The position numbers were made by a program, and so were the translations under genes. This document shows, in pieces, positions 31,301-45,939 of a DNA stretch of 64,000 nt; position 1 is the first letter of the stretch; each line of letters opens with the position of its first letter. The stretch lies in NCBI GenBank assembly GCA_027886175.1, contig JAJNNQ010000013.1:9212001-9276000 (forward strand), written 5' to 3'. This DNA comes from Phylloscopus collybita. Its lineage: Eukaryota > Chordata > Aves > Passeriformes > Phylloscopidae. The notes beneath the pieces were generated by a model. That model did not search any database. It saw only the letters and a program-made list of their open reading frames with translations, and was not told the DNA's origin.

Positions 31301-34295
31301 CAAGAACATCTAAGAGCATCTGCTTAGAACGTACACCAAATCTGCATCACTTTTCCCCTGGTTCTTTTACATAGGAGAAGGTCTAACAGTAAATCTTTGT
31401 ACTACTATTGTTTCTGGTGTTGTGAAAATAAATTATGAGCAACCAAGATAACAACAGTACAGTCAAGATTTAAACTGCCTATACTTGGAAGCTTAATAAA
31501 CTGAGGGTGCTTGTGGAGATCAGCATGAACACCTGAAAGAGGCCACTCTCATCTACCTCTGGATGGCTGCATCATTCTGTAAAATCCAAGATGGAACATC
31601 AACTGAAACATCTGTCATAGGACAACAAATAATGATAGCCAAATGATGATGTGGATTGGCTGACTGTCCATTATACAGGCATGGTTATGCTACAGGTTGT
31701 ATTAAATATGAGAGCCTGAGATTTATGTTATGGGTGATAAGGCCAAGAATGCTGTAAAAGTGAAAAAATATGGCAACAGTACGCAGTACATCACTACCAG
31801 GATAATTATTTATATAAAAAGTTCCCATTCTTACACTTCCAACATGTAGGGATAAAATTCATATATTCAAAGAAGACATAATAATAACCCGTCAGCTTGT
31901 GGTGATGGATATGTTTTTAATCCAAATGACCACAGTATCCACTCTACCTGCCATAAAAGGACACAAAAAATGAATTTTCCTTTCATAATTCTTTAAGTTG
32001 CAAGGGAAAAACACGGAAGCATGATAAGTGGCTCATTCTGGTGGACAAATGGACAGGTAGTAGTAAAATGCATGAATAAAAGGCACTGTTCCTTCACTAA
32101 TGCTATTTTCACTTGTTTCAAACTGTAATGCAGGCACAGGGAAGGTATCCCTTCCTTCGCCTTTTCAAGTATACCCCTAGATAATGTAAGTTATATTCCC
32201 TACAATATGAGGCTGCAATAAAAAGACTTAAGAAGTGTATTACACTATTTAGCTCTCATTCCAAAGCAATCCTGCACAAAGTGGCACAAAAGCACTATTT
32301 CATATACACCTTAATGACTTCAGATTTGTGCCCACAAAGGTCCCCTACTCTTAAACTCTCTGCTACTGGGAAGGAGTAACCCACCTGCATAGTTTAATAT
32401 TTTTTTTAATTCACTCAGTCCTGGCCAGAAGTCTTATAAATCTATCAGATCCTTCTGATGCAGAAGGAAAACTACAGAGCCTACTCCTGTACCCTCCACC
32501 CACAACACGTACAAATTCATACCACCCATTTGCCACTAATCTTCCACAGACTGCATTTTTCCAGGGGTAAAAATGACAAAGAAATTTAACTAAGTTAATT
32601 TTAAGTGCTGAAAATGTAGGCAGACTGCTCAGTTATTTCATTTTAAAAGATCTTCATTTTCCCATCTGTGTTATGGCAATTTTATTACACATTCGGCAAA
32701 TTTACAGTAACAAGATGTTCCCCTGACAAATTAATCACTTTCCAAGCATTTTATCATATAAATAAAATATCACCTCAAGAGAGAAAATCAGCTCAATCAG
32801 TTGATTTAACCCATCTTTCGGGGAACTCGTCTGAAACAGATTGAGCGCATTTTTTCCGAAGAGGGACTGCGCACACAGCCTCCCGGACTCCCAGCTCATA
32901 TGGCGAGGCTTTTCCAGGAGAAAATGTTTAAGACTAGCTGATAGAATGCAAGATTCTTCCTGTAAGAGCTACCTTGCAGCAATGACAGATCTCCACTGGG
33001 AACAAATAGAGATTCATAAAGAACTCGGTAAGGGTTTTGACTGAGAAACTACATTTTTCCCCTTAGATCACTGATAATAGCCTGCAACATTTCTCTGGTG
33101 TTATTATTATCATAATGTAAGAATAAAATATATACTGTTTTAACAACATGCTGTAATCTTTTAAGTCTCTCACAATAAAATAACACAGGTAAAACTCCAA
33201 CCAGTTTTGCAGCTTATGACACGACTTTTAACTTGGCTTTTTTAAATTTTCCCAGTGCTCTCTAAATTCATTCTGGAAAGTAAATTTTGTTTTTTATGAA
33301 AAATAAGTGACTGGCAGCATTAGCAATGCAATACAAGCACAGAGGAGAAGTGCATTCAACTCAAGCTTTCCCAAACTAATCCTAAAAACAACTCTTTCTG
33401 GAGAGAATCTGTCTCTAAAGCAATTCAACTCTTCTGCCATTTAACCTTTCTCCCTCTGCCCTGCTCTCCCAGTTCTACCTTCAATCAGGGATTGCCAACA
33501 AGTATAAACAAGAACAAGGACAACAACCTCTGTTTATGTTACTAGAACCTAAAGCTGTTAAAATTTTATATTTAATTTAACCAGACGTGTTATTTTTTAC
33601 CAGGAGTTAGTAATATCAATATAGGGTTTTTGTATTCCAATACTCTAAAGAGGTAGGATAGCAAATCACCCTTTTGCTCAAAGAACCACTCCACCAAGAC
33701 AACACAAATACGTAATCCTTACAACACGACCATACTCTTTAGTGAGATATTTGCAATATTCTCAGCAACAAAGTTCTGGGTGCCAAGGACAAGAGAATTC
33801 ATTCATCTAGACGGATTCCTCATTCCCTTTATTCCCTCAGCAAAATACTAACTTTACCTCCCCAAATACCAAGATGTGAAAAACACATACAACAACACCC
33901 TGCTAGCAGGAAAACAGCAGTGTTTATGGAATGCAGTCAAATAGCAACATAAATGCTAGAGATTGCTATATAATTAATAATGCTGTAAATAGACATATTA
34001 ATTCTACAAGGCCTCAATATTAAAAGCTGCAAGATCTGTACAACTCTGAATGACTTGTGAGCTGTCAGTAAACAAGGTTTAGATGAAAAATTATGAACTT
34101 ACACGCAAATATGGAATTCATTATCTTATATGTAATCTTCTACCTGCTGAAACATTTCTGGCTTAGGTACTTGTTTTAAAAATTACTCTCAGAGGTCACA
34201 AAACAAAAGAAAGAATTTTGAACATAGGTCAGAACAACTTTAGGTCTTTAAACAGATGAAAACTTCAAGCAAACAAACAAAATCCAACAAAAACT

Positions 34296-34326
34296 GGGGG
34301 GGGGGGGGGGCGGGGGGGGGGGGGGG
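34296..34326 (+). repeat. G15-C-G15 tract
   Basis: Fifteen G, one C, fifteen G, symmetric around position 34311. The plus strand is the template strand for ESRRG, so the nascent transcript would carry poly(C). The tract can form a G-quadruplex in DNA. Exact length may be uncertain because such runs are error-prone in sequencing. Confidence 0.9.
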
Positions 34327-36271
34327 AAGTGCCAAACACAAGACAATTAATTATAGTACTTGTTAATTTTATTCTTTTCTATACTGGAAAAATCTAAATA
34401 TTTGTTTCACAGGACGCAAGTGAACCTGGCCAACTGGAAAGAGTTTATTATCCTTTAACCCCTTCCTTCAAGTACTTTGCCAGGAAATTTACTACCTATA
34501 TCAAGAGACTTGGACATGCAAGCTTTGCAGGATATAGTCCCAAAAGCTAATGTTTCAGTAAGCAGCTTCTCCACCTTCTGCAAGAAAAAAACCCCACATT
34601 CTGAACATGAAGTATGCGTCCTTGAGATACAGAACAGGAAAAAATGCTTATTTACAGTGTATAACAGAACTGTTTTTTTCAAAAACTTAGAGCACCTGGA
34701 ACCCTAAGTTAATGGAAGATATCCTGCTTTCAATCAGTACATACAAATCAACCATTTTTTGATCTAAATTGAAAGCAGTGCTTTCTTTGAGCATGAAACG
34801 TGACATTCAAACTCTGCTAAGGGAAAGTACAGGGAGAAGATAGTACTTTCCCCTCACTTAAACCTTTTAAACTGAACAAAATTCAGTCAGTTTGAATGGT
34901 TATCAGGACTTTGAATCCAGCATCCTGCCAGATAACTGACAATCCAGCTGGCAGTGCAGGCACTGTGGAAGCAAATGAATTTGACTCCATGCAGTAAAGA
35001 CACAATTGATTTCAAGATTCAGCTCACCTGGTTACAGTATCTGGCCAGCATTTCAGAAAAACTTCTGCTATGTTCAAACCAAAGCTTAACAACACAGAGC
35101 CATCCACAGAATGAAGGGCAAATCTTGCAGACCCCACACAGGGCAGAAAGCTCCAGGATGAGAGGCAACTTCAGAGAATGCTGGCTGTTCCTTATTTAAC
35201 CGAAACTCCTACCAACATCCATTTATTTTGACAATCTCTAATTGAGGCAAAGTGTGTTCATTTGACACTCCTTTCACAGCCAGCTGTTGGACAAGACATT
35301 TAGATGCTTCCGCCTTTATCCATGGGATACACAGAATTTCATTAATTGGCTTTTAAATTTAAAATTTAGCTGTTCTATTTAAAGCTGTGTCTTTGCAGTT
35401 CTGAAGTAACCACTAATCCTTTTATACACCATAAAGTATTTCCATCATTTTTCCCCCTGCAATTGTCTCCTGATTCACCACAGCACATATACTGTACTCC
35501 TAAAATTATTTAACAGTGGAATAACTACAGGAAGAGTAAGAACTCAAAGACCTGGAAAGTTCAGAATCACAGAGTTTAAGTTACTTTCACAGGCTAAATT
35601 AATCTTCATTTAATGGGGGGGAATAACATTTTAGATATGCAAACTGACTCAGATACTTTAAAATCATCTCCAGGATGTCCACTTCTGCAAACAACACCTC
35701 TTCAATCTGAGGAAGATATGGGACACTGGATCTTTTAATTTGAAAGATGACAAAGTGGATTATTGGTTAGTTACACGTGCCAGTAAGGTGATCCATTACC
35801 ATGGACGCTCTACTGCGAGTACACCATGTCCGCCTTAATAGTAGTTAGAGCCTTATTGGCTTAAAAAAAAACGTAAAAAGGGTTTTGCATGTGAATTGAA
35901 CTTAATAGGTTTGACATGGACTAACCTTAAAGAATCCAATCCACTCAAATCCCTTTGAAGGCTGCAGCTGAATTTCATGCAAATCTTAGAGAAGTAGCCA
36001 GGCTGCTGGGATTTCAAGATGCCGTGTCCCTTTCTTCTGCAGATCTAAACCCAGGCAAAACAATGACAAAGAACCCTCCCACAATTTCAAGGATTCCTCT
36101 TAAGATGATCCTGGTTTTGTTCTTTGGCCCAGGGAAGTGTGACATTTAAAATTCGAAAGCAAGAAGAATCTGACATCAGGAAACACTGAAGTAAGACGCC
36201 AAATATTTTTTATTTTAAACACAGCACTGGACTAATGTTTCAAACAATAAAAAAAAAAATCTGACATGGAG

Positions 36272-36305
36272 CAACTGTTATTAAAATGCAACTGTTATTA
36301 AAATG
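36272..36305. repeat. Perfect 17-bp tandem duplication
   Basis: CAACTGTTATTAAAATG occurs twice head to tail (36272-36288 and 36289-36305) with no mismatch, which suggests a recent slippage duplication. Confidence 0.95.
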
Positions 36306-37043
36306 CTTAGAACAGAAGGATGGAGATGAACTTTTATGCTCAATGCACTAACGATTTTTCTTTTCCAAAGATAATTCAATTTTAGAAATAAATAATCCAC
36401 CATAGCCTTAATCTTCTGGTGGTCATTTTGAAATTCAAGCAAGCAACTTGAAAATAAAACTACTTATTTTTTAAGGCCACTCTAACTACGAAATTATGTT
36501 TTCTTACATTTCTTTTCATTTCCATTAAAAATATTTTTAAAGGTTTAAGTGTTCTATGCATATTTACGTAGGCAGAAAAGCACATATATATTTGTCTGTG
36601 TAACAATATATATACACTGACAGCTGGAAAATTATTTGTTTGATGACCGGATTTAATCTTCACCTGATAAACATGAGAGAATAAGAAAAAGCAAAAGCGT
36701 CTGTCAACTGCTTTTCCTCTTAGAATAAAGTACAGATGACTACAAATGTAACTATAACCAAATCAAAACCACATAGTGTGTATAAAGTACTGACTATGCA
36801 AAGCAGATATAAATTCATGGTTAACAAAGGGCACAGAAAGCCCTTAAAGGAAATATTTTATTTCTGCTAAATTAATACCTAAAAGCATTACATTTCATCA
36901 GTTTCACTTAGGTTTAAAGTCCCCAAAGATTCTCCTCCTGAAACTGGCTATATTTTATGAGCAAACCAGGCTGAGAGCTATCTAAATCTAGATAAAACTC
37001 ATTGGCTTGTAATCTTCACAATGATCTATACATCTAAATCTAT

Positions 37044-37051
37044 ATGCAAAT
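37044..37051 (+). promoter_or_regulatory. Octamer (POU) motif in intron 1
   Basis: ATGCAAAT, the perfect octamer, in a stretch (about 36980-37110) rich in ATCTA and ATTAAC-type homeodomain words. It is a sequence match only. Confidence 0.25.
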
Positions 37052-40000
37052 CAAATGCTCTCATGCATTAACGCATTCCAAAGCACCTAGGAGTGAGAGA
37101 GTGCTTTCTCCCTCTCGAAAACTCCCCTCCTTTGCTCCTCTCCCCCTCTCTTTATTTACACTAGCTACCTAAATAATTCACACTGCCTTCTTTTCAGGCT
37201 GAATGTTGCTCTGCTGAAGCCCGCAATGAGCTATTGCAGTAACCAGATGGACACATGAATGCAGCAGGTGGGACAGATGGCAGCCCGCCCTGTCTGACGC
37301 TGCCTGCCTCAGCCTGGGCTGCCTTTTCCTTCCAGGTACATTATCATCAGTGTAGCAGAAAGCAGCACGCAGAGGGGGAAAAAAAAACCTTTACATGCAA
37401 TACTGTGGGAACTAGTTAAATAAATGACCAGATGCTTATTTGCTTTCTTAACCAAAATGCAATTCACTTAAGAGGGTGTAAGATGTATTTCCCTTCTCTC
37501 TCCCCTTAAAGGAGAAAAGTCCATCTCTAATTCTCCAGCAAGCCCCTGAGTGCTGTATATAAAACAAAACAGGCCTGAAATCTTATCAAGATCTTAAAGT
37601 CATGACTTCACAAAAATTTTGGTTCTCCTTCAGTTCCCAAATACCTCTACTATTTCACAGGTAACTGGTCTCATTTTTTTATACATAAATCTATATATCT
37701 TCTATCTAGTACATGGCCACAGTTTTTAGATGAAAGCTTAATACCTAGTATATCTACAGTGAAAAGCCTCAGCTTCCATCATGAGTTATGTCTCGACTGA
37801 ATGTCTTCTACTGATCTTAAGAGATATATAGAACTACTAAGTTTATTACAAAGTATTTGACACTGCTAGGGAAAATCCAAACAAAAGCTGAGGCAGCAGG
37901 TCTGTCTTTCATGTGATGCTTTCCTCTCTGGAACACTAGGCAAAACACACTGAAAAAACACCCAAAATTATAACACGTTTTGTACAAGAATATATATGAA
38001 AAAGAAAGAAATCTGGTGACACATCTGGCAGAGTTTGACTGGCACCAGTATCACAGCACCACAGAAGTTGCCCTTTTTATACAAAATGTACTGCTGTCCA
38101 AATAAGCAATTAACTTCACTTTCTTTTTCAAGTCAGCAGGCAACTGATACAGAGTATTAACTGAAATCACTGTTCAAGTACCATTTTTAAAAATCGTATT
38201 GCAAAAAGGTATTAAATGTAAGCAGTCAGTCAGATGCTCTGTGCAATCCTGTACTACCCAGATCTGTCTCCAACCTCTTTACCCACCCCTTGTGCTATGT
38301 CAACACCAGCAGCCTGTGTTGTTCCCTGGTCTGTCTTCCTTTCACAGTGCTTTTCCCTCTACCTCCTTCTCATTAACTTCACCTTCTCTGAGCTGACATA
38401 GATGAAACCACCCATCTCTCACTCAAACACTAGGTAGATTTCTGCTGATCTACAATAAAACAACCCACACTTCCTTGCTAGCCTCTCTTGGCGTGCTTAC
38501 CTTAAAGATACAACATCACACAGAGATTTTGTGCAACTATACACGCACACATAGAGAGTATGGTTGTATTTGCCACATTAGGAAAGTACATCGTGCCCTT
38601 TTCTGCAGCTTCCATGAATTTCTTGTCTTTGTAGTCAGCAAAGTCCTTGAATAGGAACTACCTATGTATTTACACACTGTACACCAACCACAGTAGCATG
38701 ACAGGGGCCGCTACACTTCCTTGATACAGACATTATGTATTGGCTGGGTATGTTGTATGGAATTGATGGGCAATTACATTCAATTCCTGAGTCAAAAAAT
38801 CTTCTTGGTTTTGTTGGGGTGTTTTTTGTCTTTTTTCTAATCAGAATAAGCAATTCCAAGATGTTGAAGGCAAAAGACAAAGTGTAAGTTGAGACATGTC
38901 CTGTGTGATATTCTGCTTCCCCTGAGCATACTGGTATAACTGGAAAGAGAAACTGACTGTAAATAAACCTGCATGGGTAAATGAGAACTGGTCCAGACTG
39001 GCAAAGGGAACCTGAAACAAACAAGAACTTATCTCTTCAGGGATTTAAACACACTCATTAGGGACTCAAATAATAATAAACATAATAATACAGCATCTAG
39101 TTTCATCTGGTCCAGGGAGAAGACACAGCAGCACTATCAAAAAGTCTATTCTTGTTTATTTCTGACCTGGCAGAAGCCAGGAATTACAGAAAACCTCAAG
39201 GGACAGACTGCTTTCATGGGATGCCCAGACTCATTCTAAGGCCAAAGAGGTTAAGCACTTAGGATAAACTTTGGATAAGCAGCACAACTCCTGTATGCTT
39301 ACATGTCCTAACTGAAAATCCTGAACTTCAAGGTTTTGTATTACCACCTCTGAGGGGAAGAAAAAAAAAAGGTCAAACAACCTGGGGTTTTGACTATACA
39401 TGCAAACTCATAAACCTGCGCAACAGATCTGGGAGCAACTTCTGGCAATGCTGGAAATAGTGAACCATGTACTATCAGCTACAGAAAAGCATTTTGAGCT
39501 ATAGTAACCAGTTTACTTTCCATCAGAGAGCCAGTAAAAGCAGTGCACTTTATGCACTGCTTTTTTTAAAATGCTATCACACAATGATTTCACTATGATG
39601 ATATAAGCTGTTTTCCAAGCAACAACAGATGAACAGAACTCTGAATATGCAGGAACACCCTTTTTAAAAATAAACCTCTGAGCCACCACCAAGTTGCCAC
39701 AACAGTAACACACACATTATTGGAGATGCAATCACAGAACCACACTTGGTTTCAAAATGTGTATTATGCTGGTAAGCTCGCTTCACCACTGATAATGAAT
39801 TAACACATTGGAAAATTAGGATTTCCCAAGCCTTCTGTTTTCATTATCAAAACTCATTGTTGAAACAATCATGTATAGTCTTAGCATTGAAACTGTGTGC
39901 TTAACTCTGTGTGTGGGGGAAATGAAATAAGAAAGAATGAAATCATTAATTTTATAATGTTTTAGGCATATTTTCACAGTGTAGGTATTAAAGCAATTGC

Positions 40001-43000
40001 TTTTAATGATGGATTTAAATACACTAATTAATAAGGTACACTGACTATTCCAGGTATTTTAGAAAACAGATTAATTCTTGACTATTTTTTTGCTCTCAAA
40101 CAAACCTACTGAATTTTCTTTAACTTCAGATTTAAGCTCTGAATGCAATCTTCCTGCTTGAGTATTGCCTGCCATTGCTTTGTGCACAACATGCATAAGA
40201 AAATCTCTCATCCTATCCCAGCATTTCCCCTCAAAAATCAAACTTGTGCCTCTCTAGAGAGGTGTATAGGGATGTCCTGAAGCAAAAGAAGTCAAGTTGC
40301 AGAAGTGTCTGTGAAGACATGATCTGGACACTACAAAAGCAGGTATGGTTCATAAAAGCATTTCATAAGAAAAACAACAAAACAAAACAAAAGCATGGGT
40401 AAATACATGTCTATAACCTAAGAACTTGCAAGCAATTAGGATGATGAAAGGAGACTGAATGATTAAAAAAACTTAATTCTGCTCTATGAGAAAAGTAATT
40501 GTCAATCCCAATTCAGTAAGATCATCATAGAAAAGAAGACATAACTATAGTTAATCTGAACTTGATATAAATACCATGAAGTTGATTTTCAAAAGGATCA
40601 GATTTTCCTCAGAGCTCTACAAACTGATTTGATGATTTTTCCTGAGGTTAAGTTTGCAGAACTTAAGAAAATGCTTACCAGTTCAGGAAAAATGGGTTGT
40701 ATTTTTTGTGGGTTAGTGTTTTGGTTTTGGAGGGGTTTGGAATTGAGAATTTGTTTTATTTTGTTAGAACTTTTTTTTTTTCCTGAGAGTTTTTTGGATT
40801 TAGATTGATTATCTTTTTTGTTTTGCCTTTCTTTTGCTGTCTTCTTAGTTTTCAAATCAAGCTATGTATATAGTGTGAATGCAGCTTGACAGATACCAAT
40901 CTCTTCTCAAATCTGTTCCAGGAATAATGGGAAAGAGAGAAATACTTACAATACAGAGCATAAGTTAAGGCAGATGTTGATGTTGAATGTAATGGATATA
41001 ATAAATACATGGTTTTAACAGCTCCCAAATATGCAAACACAAAGGAATGGAAAAGCTGCCTTTTAAAACTAAATGAAAGCAGCAGACATTAAACCCTAAA
41101 TTGCAAAGGTGTGATTTCAAAAAGACAGTAATATCTACATCCCCCTCTATGTCAATGACTAAGAAAGTTTAAACACTGACTGCTGATGTTCCATCCTCCC
41201 TTTCTTCTGCTTCAGGTTTGAAGTACTGATTTTGAGTATCTTGACATTTACCTCCCTGCCTTTGCTTTAACAGTAACAGAGGTGCACTCTTAAAGGAGGA
41301 AAAAGTGTCTTTAAAAATCTCAACTGCATAATAATTCTTGCACTTATTCCTTTGCAGCTGAGCAGAGCCATTTACATAGTCCACTAAACACGTGTTTAGT
41401 AAACACAACAAGAGTGCTTCTATCTTACTGCCCTTGTAAAACCAAGACAGGGGTTCTGTTTTTAGTGCACACTCTGGTTCAGCATTAATCCTGTTTTATG
41501 TTGTTCACACCTGCTGCTGACTAGCAGCCTGCTGATGGGTTGTGGTTTGTGCCGCTCCCAGACAATCCTCACCAGCTCCAACAAAAAGCTAATCACTAAA
41601 GTGGAAACAAAAACCCAACTGCTGTGCAAAAACTGTAGAAGGCAAGAAAGACCTGACATTCCTGCTTCCTCTTCCTTACTCCACTAATCCCAACTGTTCA
41701 AATTTAAAACTAGTGTTTAAGTGCACATGCTTACATTTAGTCCTCATGCCTAGCTTTTTGTTCTTCTCCAGACAGCAAATCTTTGAGAGAAATGTCATGG
41801 ACACAACCTTTATAAATATATGCTATGTAACTCACCTTTTCCTTTGTGCCTAATAAAATAATAGGCTTTGCTCTAACAGAAGTACTGAATGCTGATAATG
41901 CATCCTTTTGTGAACCTTTACAGGAACAGGCTTTTGCAGAGTAAAAAAAAAACAAAAAACAAAAAAACCCAAAACTTCCTTCAACATATTTTCACATGAA
42001 ATTCAAGATATTACCGTTATAGAAATCAGGTTTTGTTTCTTAATCACAACACTAACCTACACACAAGCATTAAAAAAAAAAGGCCATAAAGTCACACCTA
42101 TGCTTCATCTGTACAAAAATTGGAATGCTTTATCCAAGACAAAAATGTGATCTATGATTAAAGGACTGGGTCTGAAATTACATAGTGCTCACAGCCAAGG
42201 AGAATAAGAAACTCAAGGGAAGCAAACCAAATGAAAACAGAAATCTTCTGTTTGGTGAACACATGGAAGCAAAATGTACATTGAGATCAGGGACAGAAGT
42301 TACGTGCGTATTTACCAACTCGGAGGCACTGTTAGTTACAACAAAGTTTGGCACAAGAAATGTCTATAAAATGGAGGGCAGTACATGGTACTTTCACACC
42401 CACTTTATGGTACTCTTTGATATATATGACTAAAAAAACATAAACAAGCATCAGAATATTTGTCTCCTTTATCCTGTTATGCCATCTTGGTCTATTTCTT
42501 TCTACAAAGAGAAAAATGCTTTCTGTCCAAAAGCCAAGTTCCTATATCTCTTAAACACTATACAAACCTTTTCATAGAATGTTGGTTGGACACCAGTCAA
42601 GGCAATTCTCCATTTATTAAATTTATCTTCTATCTCATAGGCAAAGACATGCTGAATGACCTTTGGTGATCTCTGAACTCTGCATAGGAACACCAAGGTG
42701 TTTCTACATATATATGAAAAGGTGACATGCATCAAGCACACATATGTATTTCACATTACAGCTTTACACCCCAAATTCATCACCAGAATCAAACCAAGAT
42801 AAATCAATCTTTATGTAAATTCAGCATTTTAACCTCTCTTGCAATTCAGATGTAAAACCAAGAAAAAAAGGGATCAGTCTCACTTTGTTTTATCATCTCC
42901 ATCTGAAGGATTTCTATCTCTTCTTTAAGCAACCCAAGGCTGAAGATATGGGCATAATGCCAATACTGCTTTTAAGCTCACACAGAAAATATTATGGGGT

Positions 43001-43396
43001 AATCTCAGTATTTCCTGGTCACACTCCCTCAGGCAACTCTATACTAGTGCAAATGTCACATCCTGGCAGTGAGTCTTTGGACACAGGCTCCACTTCTTGA
43101 TTGATTTATTTTAAAATGCTACCAAATCATTCATTTTTTTAAAAATCAATTACAGAAACTGTTCCAAAACCTGCTAAAATGAATGGCATTCTTTCCATTT
43201 AGTCTTGAATCAGTAGAAGCTGAAGATTTCTTCAAACAGATGCAAGCATGATCTTTGCAGCAGACTGTCCTTCTTAACTTGGAAAATCTCTCCTAATTTA
43301 CCTAACAATAGTACAAAAGCCCCGCAATAATTTTGTCAAACAGCAGCATCTGCAGTATTCCTGTTCTAGCATTACCTAATGCACAAGTATTACACC

Positions 43397-43460
43397 TTTT
43401 TTTTTTTTTTAATTAGGAGATAAAAAAAAAAAAAAGGCCGGGGGGGGTGGGGTAAGGGGG
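43397..43460. repeat. T14 / A14 inverted runs followed by G tracts
   Basis: T14 (43397-43410) and A14 (43422-43435) are separated by 11 bases and could pair. They are followed directly by G8, G4 and G5 tracts (43440-43460). A GGC repeat of four units follows at 43665-43676. Confidence 0.8.
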
Positions 43461-43849
43461 AGAAGAATCCCCACCTCAGTCATCCATCAAGCACACATCC
43501 AGGCCACTGCTCCCAAGAAATTTAATATATGCTAAAGAGATACAAAAAGACATAAAAAGCTTTCAGAAATAAAAGTGCTTCAGAAGCTAGATTTTAATAT
43601 TGCCAAGTAGGGTTTTTTGCCAGATTATAAAGTTGACTTAAATGCCAGCATACCACATTTTTGAGGCGGCGGCGGCAGCTTACATATTGCCTGTATTAGT
43701 GGCTGAAGTGTACTGCTGATTCCAAAGATAGACTATCATCATCTGTGGGGGAGAAGAAATAAATAAATAAAGAAATAAAAATTGGCATTCCCTACCAACC
43801 TTGCTACCTGCTGCCTTGAAGCACTCTTTTCAAGTGCAGCCTCCGCAGG

Positions 43850-43866
43850 AAAAAAAAAAAAAAAAA
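43850..43866. repeat. Poly(A) tract, 17 bases
   Basis: An uninterrupted run of 17 A in intron 1, preceded by GCAGCCTCCGCAGG. Confidence 0.85.
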
Positions 43867-45536
43867 GTTAAGACTACTTTATTTTGATTATAGTGCTTTC
43901 CCCAGGCAGGAATTTTTATTTGTTAGAATCTTTAAACCATTACACTTTCAGTGATGCATTTTTATATTTACAGTTGACATCTTCATAGAAGAATGAAACC
44001 TTTGAGCAACAGCTCTAAAGCATGAAGGTTGCCTGCAGTAAGTACTTAAATTATTTTACACCCAAATGGAGCCAGTTGTTTTTAGCTAAAATTTAATAAA
44101 CCTTAAATCAATGACCTTTCTTTTACTGAAAGCTCACACTTGGGAAAACTAACTTTCCTAAGAAACATATTTTGGTGAATGAATGCCAAACAAAGGGCTA
44201 TTTAAATCTGAACACTGTCTTAATTTATAGCTTCTAAACATTCAGTTCCTAAATTCCCGACTGCTACCTAACATATAGAACAGTGGAGCTTTGGTTTAAT
44301 CACATATCATTGATTTCAAAGTGACACAGGGATCTCATTGACAGTAATCAATAATAATCCAAAATCAATCAAATATGGTCTTGCACTGTCATTTGTCAAA
44401 TTTGAATATCCCAGAATTAATTGTAGGCACATGAAAGAAAAAGAACCCAGAAATAAAATTTCAAAAGGGTACAAAAATACAAATCAGCAAACTTTGAGAA
44501 AATAATTCATGTGGGCATGCTTCATGCCTGCTGGGGTAAGTTAATGATGAATCATACCTTGCCTTCCCAGCAAATACTCTGAGATACATTCTTTTTCAAA
44601 CATGAAAATACACAGCAACTGGAGGCAGTGGACACACAAGTAAATGATCAAGCGTTATTTTATGAACAGCCGTGTTATGTGCCAAATATTAAATCTGTTG
44701 CCAGTATATTACAAACTGCACAAGTATGTTACACTATGAAGAACTGCACATTGTAAGTTAGCCGCTGCACTTCACAAAGCAAGAAAGGATAAAATTGCTG
44801 CATTTCTGTACCAGAAGCATGAATAGATGTAGCCACTTATCAAAAGAGCTGTTATTGTTGCCGAGGACTCCTCTCTCAACACATTCACCTGTAATTTTGT
44901 CAAGGTAATAAATCCTTCCATTCATTACAGCACACTCAAAAGCACCCTGCTATTTAATTTAAATGGAAAAAAGGCCCAAAGTGTCTAAAACATTTACTTT
45001 TGCTAATGTAAAAGTGCTGGCATTTTACTTCATTCCTGATAAGCCGGTGCCAATGGATGTGATTATTCTTTTCTTATTCAAAGCATATCAGTAGTTCAAA
45101 AGCACTCTCAATCTTATCAGGTGTATGAACAGCACAGTTACTGAAAACAGTTTGTACTGCTCCTCTCTCTTTCTGCCAGGCTATCAGATAAACCCAACTA
45201 ACTAACTGTATTTACACACAATCAAACATAAGCTGTGTCTTCAGCACACTGTAGCCTGTTTCTGGCATGTTACAGGTTTTCTGCTTGACATTAGTTGTAA
45301 TTAAACCAGCAACAGTGAATTAGCTTACAACAAAAACACAGTCACGTAGGGAGGGAAAAATGAGAAAAATGTTGTGAAGAATGAATCACTTCCATCTCAA
45401 TATCTCACAGGTATTTATCTGGTACTACTTGGAAAAGAGCATAGAAGCAATAGGTATCAAATGCATTTAAAACATATCTGACACAGGCCTTACCAGTAGA
45501 AAAAAAATTTCTATTCGCTTTTGTATTTATTCCTTC

Positions 45537-45564
45537 TCTAAGAACTGTCCTCTAAGAACTGTCT
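45537..45564. repeat. 14-bp tandem duplication
   Basis: TCTAAGAACTGTCC is followed directly by TCTAAGAACTGTCT, with a single mismatch at the last base. Confidence 0.95.
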
Positions 45565-45939
45565 CTGATTCGCAAATGATGAAAAAGTGAAAGAAAGAAA
45601 GGAAAATGGTTACAGCGTCTGAAGGCATTTAAATATCTTTGGTTTTTTTTACCTCTGTTTTTTTCCAGAACAAGACAGTGATTTCCCATGATCCAGCCTT
45701 CACCTGGCACTAAAAGACCCACTGCAAATACAAAACAAAAAATCCCCCACTCTCCCCCAGACAAGCCTCTCAGCAACTCTCCTCTTCATTCTGTCTCAGA
45801 TACAGAATTTTCAGTGCTAACTACTGAGGAATAATAGCAGACCAACGACTTTAGAGGAGCCATGGCTTTGAAGATTTCATCTGTCACAGGAAACAGGCAC
45901 AGCATCCCCTTCATTCTCCTCAGGGTGACAGCGTATTCC

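Noticed and set aside
38662..39024. 120-codon minus-strand frame in intron 1
   Set aside because: No domain, and no acceptor-donor pair gives an exon in phase with ESRRG.
42655..42666. TGACCTTTG as an ERR site
   Set aside because: Its reverse complement, CAAAGGTCA, lacks the leading T of the ERR extended half-site and fits HNF4/RXR-type half-sites as well as chance.
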